The translations under genes were made by a program, and so were the position numbers. From Pseudomonadales bacterium (lineage in GTDB: Bacteria > Pseudomonadota > Gammaproteobacteria > Pseudomonadales > Pseudohongiellaceae): a stretch of 36,804 nt of DNA. The stretch is taken from the NCBI GenBank assembly GCA_022821865.1, contig JAJECW010000011.1, positions 1 through 36,804 of the forward strand, in the 5' to 3' direction. Below the pieces are notes generated by a model that saw only the letters and a program-made list of their open reading frames with translations, ran no database searches and was not told where the DNA came from. Shown here in pieces: positions 14,914 through 21,809 of the stretch (position 1 is its first letter; each line of letters opens with the position of its first letter).

Positions 14914-16770
14914 ATGCCAGCCAGCCTTTCATCCGCGAGCGACCTTGCAGGGCGGGACCCAGGCGAGCCCGCCGCCCGCCGCATGTTGCGGGAAACCTTT
15001 GGTTTCAGCGAGTTCCGCCCCGGCCAGGAAGCGGTGATCAGCGCCCTGCTGGCAGGTCGCGACGCGCTGGCTGTGATGCCCACGGGCTCGGGCAAATCGC
15101 TTTGTTTCCAGATTCCCGCGCTGCTGCTCGACGGGCTCACCATTGTGGTCTCTCCACTGGTGGCCTTGATGCAGGACCAGGTGGCGGCGCTCAAACTCGC
15201 GGGAATCGCCGCCGACTGCATCCATTCGGGCAACAGCCGGGAGCACAACGTCGCCATCTGGAAGCAGGCGGCCGCGGGCCAGACGCGACTGCTCTACATG
15301 GCGCCGGAGAGGCTGATGACCGAACGCATGCTCGCGGCTCTCGCGCGTCTGCCGGTCAGGTTGTTCGCCATAGACGAAGCCCACTGCATCTCCCAGTGGG
15401 GGCCGGCGTTCCGCCCGGAGTATGCGGATCTCGGTCGCTTGCGGCAGTTGTTTCCCGGCGCTCCCATTGTCGCGCTGACGGCCACCGCGGACGAAATCAC
15501 CCGCAATGACATTGCCGCGCAATTGTTCTCCGGACGGGTGGAGCAACATGTGCTGGGATTCGACCGCCCCAACATCCGTCTGACCGTAACCATGAAACGC
15601 GAGTGGAAGCGCCAGCTTGCGGACTTTGTGGCAGGCCGCGCGAACGAGAGCGGAATCGTCTACTGCCTGTCGCGGCGGAAAACCGAAGAATGCGCGGCGA
15701 TGCTGGCCGGCAAGGGGCTGCGGGCGCTGCCGTATCACGCCGGCATGAGCCCGGAACAGCGAGAGGCCAACCAGAATGTCTTCATGACCGAGTCCGGCGT
15801 GATCATCGTCGCCACCATCGCCTTCGGCATGGGTATCGACAAGGCCGACGTGCGCTATGTATTCCATGCCGACCTGCCCTCCAGCGTGGAAGCCTATTAC
15901 CAGGAAATCGGTCGCGCCGGCCGGGATGGCGCCCCCGCGGACGCCTGCATGCTCTATGGGCTGGAAGACATCAGGATGCGGCGGCAATTCATCGAAAATG
16001 AAGAAGCCGGAGACGAGCGCCGCCGCCGGGAACACAAACGGCTTGACGCCCTGCTTGGCTATTGCGAGGCGCCCAGCTGCCGCCGCGCCAGCCTGCTCGA
16101 ATACTTTGGCGAGAGCATCGAACCCTGCGGCAACTGCGATGCCTGCCTGCATCCCGTGGAACGCGCCGACGGCAGCGAGGAAGCGCGCCAGCTCCTGCGG
16201 GCGGCGCGGCAGACCGGCGAGCGTTTTGGCGCGGCGCATCTGATCGACGTGCTGCGGGGGGCCGACACCGAAAAGACCCGCCGCTTTGGCCACGACCGGC
16301 TGTCATGTTTCGGCGCCGGCGCAGGGCGCAAAGCCAATGAATGGCGCTCTTTCCTGCGGCAAATGGTGGCCGCGGGATTTTTGAGCATCGATATCGCCGG
16401 TTATGGCGGCATCCGCATCACCACCAGGGGGCGCGCGCTGGCGAAAGGAGAAGGCGCGTTTTTCTATCGCAAGGACACCATGCTCCCCGGTGGCGCAAAA
16501 GCCGCCCGCAAACAGCGCGAACTCGAAGGCGGCCAGCCACTGAGCGATTCGGAGACCGCGCTGCTCGCAAGGCTGAAGGAACTGCGGCTGCAACTTGCCA
16601 GGGAACAGGAAGTCCCGGCCTATGTGATCTTTGCCGACAGAACCCTGATCGACATGGCCCGGAGACAGCCCCGTACCAGGGCCGAGTTCGCCGAAGTCAA
16701 CGGCGTCGGCGCGGTCAAGCTCGAACGCTTCGCCGATACCTTCCTCGCGGAAATCAGGGCCGGGCCATAG
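14914..16770 (+). CDS. recQ: ATP-dependent DNA helicase RecQ
   Basis: The 618-residue protein has the complete RecQ order. Helicase motif 0/I is FRPGQEAVISALL and MPTGSGKS (residues 35-65), the DEAH box is AIDEAHCISQWG near 153 and motif VI is QEIGRAGRDG near 333. The zinc-binding cysteines lie in CEAPSC and CGNCDAC near 385-412. An RQC winged helix and a C-terminal HRDC domain (LRLQLAREQEVPAYVIFAD, about 545-615) complete it. RecQ unwinds DNA 3' to 5' in RecF-pathway repair and suppression of illegitimate recombination. The aromatic-rich loop reads QWGPAFRPEY rather than the E. coli QWGHDFRPEY. It converges with the halogenase operon. Confidence 0.95.
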   Translation: MPASLSSASDLAGRDPGEPAARRMLRETFGFSEFRPGQEAVISALLAGRDALAVMPTGSGKSLCFQIPALLLDGLTIVVSPLVALMQDQVAALKLAGIAADCIHSGNSREHNVAIWKQAAAGQTRLLYMAPERLMTERMLAALARLPVRLFAIDEAHCISQWGPAFRPEYADLGRLRQLFPGAPIVALTATADEITRNDIAAQLFSGRVEQHVLGFDRPNIRLTVTMKREWKRQLADFVAGRANESGIVYCLSRRKTEECAAMLAGKGLRALPYHAGMSPEQREANQNVFMTESGVIIVATIAFGMGIDKADVRYVFHADLPSSVEAYYQEIGRAGRDGAPADACMLYGLEDIRMRRQFIENEEAGDERRRREHKRLDALLGYCEAPSCRRASLLEYFGESIEPCGNCDACLHPVERADGSEEARQLLRAARQTGERFGAAHLIDVLRGADTEKTRRFGHDRLSCFGAGAGRKANEWRSFLRQMVAAGFLSIDIAGYGGIRITTRGRALAKGEGAFFYRKDTMLPGGAKAARKQRELEGGQPLSDSETALLARLKELRLQLAREQEVPAYVIFADRTLIDMARRQPRTRAEFAEVNGVGAVKLERFADTFLAEIRAGP

Positions 16771-16898
16771 CGCTGTTGAAGGTATGCCAACCGACTGATA
16801 GCCGGAGTAAGCTCCCATCCCCGCCCCCAGCCCGTAGCCGAGCTTTTCGGTGAACTTGCGTTTCGGTGGCCGACGCGGTTGTCGCGATCATGTCCGTC
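16771..16898. other. Convergent gap between recQ and halogenase gene
   Basis: No gene can be supported in this 128-bp gap. On the minus strand an open segment reads KFTEKLGYGLGAGMGAYSGY, a glycine-zipper-like string entered from a stop codon and continuing antisense into recQ. It may be the relic of a small membrane protein gene. No clear terminator hairpin is present. Confidence 0.3.
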
Positions 16899-18401
16899 TC
16901 ACTGGGGAGCAGCCGCCTTGCAGTAGTGGTCGATGAAGCGCTGGTGGCTGGGAAGCTGGCTGACGAGTTTGTCCACCGAAGCGTGGATGCGGCTGAGGAA
17001 TTGCCGCAGTTCCTCCTCGCTCATCATGTTCACGATGGGGTGGTACTGCTCGGGCAGCAGGCCCTGACCGAGCATGACCTGGATCCAGGAATTCTCGCCG
17101 AACAGTTCAGTGGGCACCTTGAACACCCTTCCCGCCTGGCGGAACAGTTCAATGCGGTGCCTGAGCGAATCGGGCACGTCCATGTTGCGGCAGGCGCGCC
17201 AGAAGCGGGTGTCGCCGCGGTTGGTGACGTGGTAGTGCAGAATGATGAAATCGCGCACGTTGTCGATTTCGAATTTCATCTGGTTGTTGAATTCGTCGAC
17301 GTCGGGCGCCCGGATACCGTCGTAAGGAAACATCTGCATCAGGCGGATGATCGAGCGCTGGATCAGGTGGATACTGGTGGACTCCAGCGGCTCGATGAAG
17401 CCGGAGGACAGTCCCATGGCGACGCAGTTCTTGTACCAGTGCCGGCGCCGCTGGCCGGCGTTGAAGCGGATCACTCGCGGTTCTGTGAGCAACTTGCCTT
17501 CGACATTGTCGAGGAGCTTTTGGGTCGCTTCGTCGGCGCTCCAGTGCCTGCCGCTGAAAACCACGCCGTTGCCAACCCGATGCTGCAGGGGAATGCGCCA
17601 TTGCCAGCCGGCTTCCCGGGCGATCGAACGGGTATAAGGGATCGGTTCGCCGACCGATTCGGTCTGCAAGGCGATGGCGCTGTCGCAAGGCAGCCAATGC
17701 TTCCAGTCGTCGTAACCGGCGTTCAGCGTCTGTTCGATCAGCAGGCCGCGGAAGCCGGTGCAATCGATGAATAGATCGCCCTCGATGACCTGCCCGGATT
17801 GCAGGTGGATCGCGGTGATGTAGCCGGTGTCGGGGTCTTGTTCGACGAATTCGATCTTGCCTTCCTGCCGCACCGCGCCATGTTCCCCGGCGAGGCCGCG
17901 CAGGAATTTCGCGTACAGCGAGGCATCGATGTGATAGGCGTAATTCAGGCCCTGGCTCGGCATGACCGCGAACTTGTTCTGCACGGCGGCGGCCCATTCG
18001 TTGCAGTATTCGCCGTACTCGCGGGCGATGCCCATCTTCAGGCCCTTCAGCCAGAAATGCTGGAAGCCCGCGGCCCAACTATCCTTGCCGGTCCAGCCGA
18101 AGGAATGGATGTAGTCTTCGTTGGCGTCGCGCCAGCTTTCGAACTTGATGCCGAGTTTGAAGGTGCCCTGGGTCGCCTTGAGAAAATCCTGCTCCTTGAC
18201 CTTGATCAGATCGTGGAAGGTGAGCAGCGTCGGGATGGTCGCCTCGCCGACGCCGACCGTGCCGATCTCTTCGGATTCCACCAGGGTGATGTCCAGCGTC
18301 TTGCCGATCAGCCGCGACAGGGCAGCGGCCGCCATCCAGCCCGCGGTGCCGCCGCCGGCGATGACGACCTTGTGAATCCTGCGATCTTGCATTCCCGCCA
18401 T
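16899..18401 (-). CDS. Flavin-dependent tryptophan halogenase family protein (copy A)
   Basis: The 500-residue protein has the FAD motif VVIAGGGTAGW (12-22), the family motif GVGEATIP (50-57), the catalytic-type lysine K82 in TFKLGIKFESW, the halogenase motif WQWRIP near 300 and the glutamate of GFIEPLESTSIH near 355. FADH2-dependent halogenases of this fold make HOCl, which the lysine guides to a substrate such as tryptophan. Members in TonB-receptor loci have no proven substrate. The gene starts 5 bp after the cupin gene stop, and a GTG overlapping that stop is an alternative start. It is the last gene of the TonB receptor-halogenase-SapC-cupin string. A flavin reductase partner is not nearby. 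Confidence 0.88.
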   Translation of the reverse strand: MAGMQDRRIHKVVIAGGGTAGWMAAAALSRLIGKTLDITLVESEEIGTVGVGEATIPTLLTFHDLIKVKEQDFLKATQGTFKLGIKFESWRDANEDYIHSFGWTGKDSWAAGFQHFWLKGLKMGIAREYGEYCNEWAAAVQNKFAVMPSQGLNYAYHIDASLYAKFLRGLAGEHGAVRQEGKIEFVEQDPDTGYITAIHLQSGQVIEGDLFIDCTGFRGLLIEQTLNAGYDDWKHWLPCDSAIALQTESVGEPIPYTRSIAREAGWQWRIPLQHRVGNGVVFSGRHWSADEATQKLLDNVEGKLLTEPRVIRFNAGQRRRHWYKNCVAMGLSSGFIEPLESTSIHLIQRSIIRLMQMFPYDGIRAPDVDEFNNQMKFEIDNVRDFIILHYHVTNRGDTRFWRACRNMDVPDSLRHRIELFRQAGRVFKVPTELFGENSWIQVMLGQGLLPEQYHPIVNMMSEEELRQFLSRIHASVDKLVSQLPSHQRFIDHYCKAAAPQ

Positions 18402-18406
18402 CTCGT

Positions 18407-19414
18407 TCACTTGTTCAAGCGATTCAATAATTCCGCGTGCAGGCGTTTTGCGCTGGCCGCATCCAGCGGGGCGAGACAGCCCCGGCCGCTTTCGGGAATA
18501 TGCGCGTACACCGACTCGTCGGCGTCGAAAACATAGTGATTGAACACGCCCCGCCAATGCTCCCGCTGCCGCGGAGGCAGGTCCCGCAGGGCGAGCATGC
18601 CGTGCATGAGGGCATTGAGCGGGGAGCCCATGAATTCCGGCGAATTGCACCACCAGTAGTTGATGAGCATGTTGAAGTCCTGCCGGGACTCCACGTGATG
18701 CCACCACATGCTCGGGATGAAGATGGCGTCCCCTGGCGCAAGCAGCGCCTGTCTCGCGTGCCGGAGCGCATCGGCGAATCTGGGAAAGCGCTCGAAATCG
18801 GGATTGGCGACATCCACCAGGCTGATGGCCTGGCCCGAGGGCGTGCGGTCCACCGGGCCCACGTAGAGATTGCCGATCTGCTCCGGCGGAAACAGGGTGA
18901 ATCGCCGCTCGCCAGCCACCACGCAGGCGATATTGTCGGGGAAATCGTAATGGGCCGAAACCCGGCTGCGCGAGCCGAGCCAGAAGCTAGCCAGGGTGTC
19001 TTCACCGGGCAGTTTCAGGTCGTTGTGCCGGCGGAATCCCGGCATCCACTGGTCCACGGGAGTCGAGCCCACATAGAGGGTCCGCAGGCGCTCTTCCCGG
19101 TCGGTTTCGGCGAGCTTGGCGAAAAGCCGGGGCAGGCTCGCCTTGCCGGCGACGAAATTGAAGCCGGTGAAATCGTCGTTGTAGAAGAAGCGGTCGTCGA
19201 TGCTCGAATCCCCGGCATAAACCGTTACCGGCTCTTCGCGCCAGAATTGGGACAGGTAGCGGGCGGCGGCGGGAATCGATTCGCCGCATCCGGCAACCGC
19301 GGGCCAATGGCGCACAAGGCCCTGCAGCAGCAGGGGTTCGGCGGATTCGAACACCGCCGGGGGGATGCTTCCGCCGGTGCAATCCAGGGATTTGAGCGGG
19401 GTCGGCTCAGGCAT
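18407..19414 (-). CDS. Cupin-like / JmjC-type Fe(II) oxygenase family protein
   Basis: The 335-residue protein is a Cupin_8-type double-stranded beta-helix. The iron facial triad is visible as H155 and D157 in SAHYDFPDN and a second His in SMWWHHVESR (239 or 240). Relatives are 2-oxoglutarate oxygenases that hydroxylate proteins or small molecules, so it may have enzymatic activity. The start at 19414 overlaps the sapC stop by 8 bp, a sign of tight coupling. Its place between SapC and a halogenase recurs in TonB-receptor loci of other Proteobacteria, as far as I know, without an established function. Confidence 0.82.
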   Translation of the reverse strand: MPEPTPLKSLDCTGGSIPPAVFESAEPLLLQGLVRHWPAVAGCGESIPAAARYLSQFWREEPVTVYAGDSSIDDRFFYNDDFTGFNFVAGKASLPRLFAKLAETDREERLRTLYVGSTPVDQWMPGFRRHNDLKLPGEDTLASFWLGSRSRVSAHYDFPDNIACVVAGERRFTLFPPEQIGNLYVGPVDRTPSGQAISLVDVANPDFERFPRFADALRHARQALLAPGDAIFIPSMWWHHVESRQDFNMLINYWWCNSPEFMGSPLNALMHGMLALRDLPPRQREHWRGVFNHYVFDADESVYAHIPESGRGCLAPLDAASAKRLHAELLNRLNK

Positions 19415-20171
19415 CGTGGCCTTCCTCAACGCGGTTCGGCTCCCCGGCCCCATCGAGTCTGGCGTTCTTGCGCTCGGCAAGCAGTTGCAGATTGCCGAGT
19501 GAGGCGAGCACCATGAACAGTGGCATGAGGAAACCGTCTGCGTGGAGTTCGCCAAGGGCTTCGGAAGACAGCTCCTGGACCTTTTCCTCGGCCAGGGTAT
19601 GGAAGCCGATAAGCTGGTTGCGCGAGCCGTCCTTCAGTTCGATTTCCAGCGTCATGGATTCGAGTAGCTCGTGTTTTTCCAGCGCCGCGATGAATGCCTT
19701 GCCGTGGTCGATGCCGGCGTAGATGGTTTCCAGCAGATTGGCGGTTTGCTCCAGAAAGGGCGTGCGGCCGCCGAGTGGCTGGAACAGGGGCTCGCCGCTT
19801 TCGCGGCCCACCCTCGGATGATCCATGTCGATGGAAAGCACCCGGGTGCGCTGCGGCTCGCCTTCCCGGGTGGAATCCTGAAAGCCGATGAGAAAAGGTT
19901 CGCGGCGCACCATGGCGGGAATGTACGGCGCCCGCCAGCCGCCTTCGTCAAGATACAGGTTTTCCCCCTGCTGGAAACCGAACAGCGCCAGCGGGAAGAA
20001 CCGGCCCCCGGCGTCCTGCTGGAACAGAATGGGATAACAGGCCTGCACATTGCGGAACTCGAAGGGAAACACCAGGGACTGCATGATGCTGTCGCCATAG
20101 CGGGCGGCGCGTTCGGTGATGATGCGGGTTTCGGCGTGGTCGATATTGTTGAGCAGGGCGTAGTTGGTCAT
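19407..20171 (-). CDS. SapC family protein
   Basis: The 254-residue protein matches the SapC family. It opens with YALLNNIDHAETRI, continues through VFPFEFRNVQACYPILFQ (34-51) and FFPLALFGFQQGENLYLD, and ends with LHADGFLMPLFMVLASLGNL near 208-227. The family is named after a protein of the Campylobacter surface-array locus, but its activity is unknown. There is no signal peptide, so it is probably cytosolic. It is 22 bp downstream of halogenase B and overlaps the cupin gene. SapC, cupin and halogenases beside a TonB-dependent receptor form a recurrent set. Confidence 0.85.
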   Translation of the reverse strand: MTNYALLNNIDHAETRIITERAARYGDSIMQSLVFPFEFRNVQACYPILFQQDAGGRFFPLALFGFQQGENLYLDEGGWRAPYIPAMVRREPFLIGFQDSTREGEPQRTRVLSIDMDHPRVGRESGEPLFQPLGGRTPFLEQTANLLETIYAGIDHGKAFIAALEKHELLESMTLEIELKDGSRNQLIGFHTLAEEKVQELSSEALGELHADGFLMPLFMVLASLGNLQLLAERKNARLDGAGEPNRVEEGHDA

Positions 20172-20193
20172 CGGTGCTTGAGTCTTTGCCGGT

Positions 20194-21741
20194 TCATGCC
20201 GCAGCCCGGTCAGCCATGGCCTTGACGAGTTCCCGGGTGTCGGGCAGCAGGCGGGTCATGTCGGCGGCCTTTTGCCTGATGTCGTGAAAAACCTCATCCG
20301 CCCGCCGCCGCTCGGCCTCCGAGCCGACATTCGGCGCATGGGGCGGACGGTAACCCATGCCATACAGCACATACTGATAGCTTGCCGAGGGAAACAGCTC
20401 ATCCAGGCGCGGGGCGTCTTCGTGCCAGGGGGTTTGCTGCCGCCACAGCGTCATCTTGTCCTGCAGGCTGCCGGGCCAGCTTTGCGGGTTGCGATGCTGC
20501 CGCCAGTATTCGCTGTCCGCCCGCTCGCTGACCGCATAGTGCAGCTTGAGGAAGTCGATAATGCCGCGCCAATGGTAGCGCATCTTTTCATTGAAGCGAT
20601 TGGCGAGCACATCCATGATGGCGCGCTCCCTGGGCAGTTGCTCGCCGATGAAGGCGGCGGACTGCTCGACAAGCACCAGCGCCGAGGCTTCCAGCGGTTC
20701 CACAAAGCCCGCTGAAAGCCCCGCGGCCACGCAGTTCCTGATCCAGAATCGCTCGCGGTGGCCGGGCTGGAAATCGATCGTGCGATAGTCGAGCCCGGCC
20801 GGGTCGATGCCCGGGGAGCTTTGGGCGATATAGCGCTCGAGTTCCGCTCTTGCATCCTCTTCCTCGCAGTGGGCGCTGGAATGCACATGGCCGATGCCGC
20901 GACGGCGGCTCAGGCCGATATCCCAGATCCAGCCCGCGGGCTGTGCCGTCGCTACGGTGACCGGCGCGATGGGGGCGTCGGCTTCCCCATAGGGAACCTG
21001 CACAGCAATGGCCCGGTCATTGAAAAGGGTGTCCCGCGCCGGCCTGAGCTTGCTGCCGGGCAACCCGCTGATCAGCAGGGCCTTGTGGCCGGTGCAGTCG
21101 ATGAACAGGTCGCCCGCAATGCGCTCACCGCCGGAAAGTTGCAGGGCGGCGATATCGCCATCGGGCAGGGATTCGATTTGCGCGATATTGCCGCTGATGT
21201 ATTTGACGCCGAGATTCTTTGTGGCGTGGCGATGCAGCAGCTTGGCGAAGCCGGCGGCGTCGAAGTGGTAGCCATAATTGACGCTGAAGGCGTATTGTGG
21301 CGCGCTCGCCTGTCTGGGCGCCAGACCCTTGCGAATCACCTGGGCCTGGGGAGTGACGAGCTCGGCGAAATCGCCCCGGGCGCCGTGGGCGAGCCAGACT
21401 TTGGCGGGGTTCAGATCGGCGTATTGCGTCGGCAGGCTGAACGGATGCAGGTAGTCGTTACATCCGTTGCGACCGGACCAGCCCCTGAAAAGCGTGCCCT
21501 GCTTGAAGCTCGCGCCGCATGCGCGGATGAGGGAAGCTTCCGGCAGGCCGATGCCCTGGAGGGTCTTGCGCATGGAAGGCCAGGTGCCTTCGCCCACGCC
21601 GATGATGGGAATGTCGGGAGATTCAACCAGGGATATTTCGATGCCGTCGCCGCCGCGGGTATGGGCGGCAATCACGCTGGCGCAAATCCAGCCGGCGGAG
21701 CCGCCGCCTGCGATGACGATCTTGCGGATGGGTCGGCTCAT
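20194..21741 (-). CDS. Flavin-dependent tryptophan halogenase family protein (copy B)
   Basis: The 515-residue protein has the FAD motif IVIAGGGSAGW (8-18), GVGEGTWP (48-55), a lysine at 80 in SFKQGTLFRGW, the tryptophan motif GWIWDIG near 290 and GFVEPLEAS near 345. All halogenase landmarks are kept, but the sequence differs strongly from copy A in this operon, so the two are ancient paralogs or act on different targets. The ATG at 21741 is preceded by the hairpin that follows the TonB receptor gene. An open frame continues upstream, antisense-free but overlapping the receptor gene, and is not family-like. Confidence 0.88.
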   Translation of the reverse strand: MSRPIRKIVIAGGGSAGWICASVIAAHTRGGDGIEISLVESPDIPIIGVGEGTWPSMRKTLQGIGLPEASLIRACGASFKQGTLFRGWSGRNGCNDYLHPFSLPTQYADLNPAKVWLAHGARGDFAELVTPQAQVIRKGLAPRQASAPQYAFSVNYGYHFDAAGFAKLLHRHATKNLGVKYISGNIAQIESLPDGDIAALQLSGGERIAGDLFIDCTGHKALLISGLPGSKLRPARDTLFNDRAIAVQVPYGEADAPIAPVTVATAQPAGWIWDIGLSRRRGIGHVHSSAHCEEEDARAELERYIAQSSPGIDPAGLDYRTIDFQPGHRERFWIRNCVAAGLSAGFVEPLEASALVLVEQSAAFIGEQLPRERAIMDVLANRFNEKMRYHWRGIIDFLKLHYAVSERADSEYWRQHRNPQSWPGSLQDKMTLWRQQTPWHEDAPRLDELFPSASYQYVLYGMGYRPPHAPNVGSEAERRRADEVFHDIRQKAADMTRLLPDTRELVKAMADRAAA

Positions 21742-21775
21742 CGGCTGCTCCGGCCTGCATGAGTCGATGATAGCA

Positions 21776-21809
21776 GGAGCGGCTGCCAGGCATGGATGGC
21801 GACCGCTCC
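21776..21809 (-). terminator. Hairpin directly after the TonB receptor stop codon
   Basis: GGAGCGG (21776-21782) pairs with CCGCTCC (21803-21809), and an inner GCCA/TGGC pair extends the stem across a small internal loop. The hairpin starts at the base after the receptor stop. It lacks a downstream T-run, so it is more likely an attenuator or an mRNA 3'-end stabiliser than a strict terminator. Either would give more receptor than halogenase from one promoter. Confidence 0.55.

Noticed and set aside
15370..15420. Inactivated RecQ because the aromatic-rich loop lacks the His-Asp of E. coli
   Set aside because: All ATPase and zinc motifs are intact, and I believe QWGPxFRP variants are common in other bacterial RecQ proteins.
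18402..18707. Longer N-terminus for halogenase A
   Set aside because: The additional residues are the antisense-free shadow of the cupin gene and carry no conserved sequence before the FAD motif.
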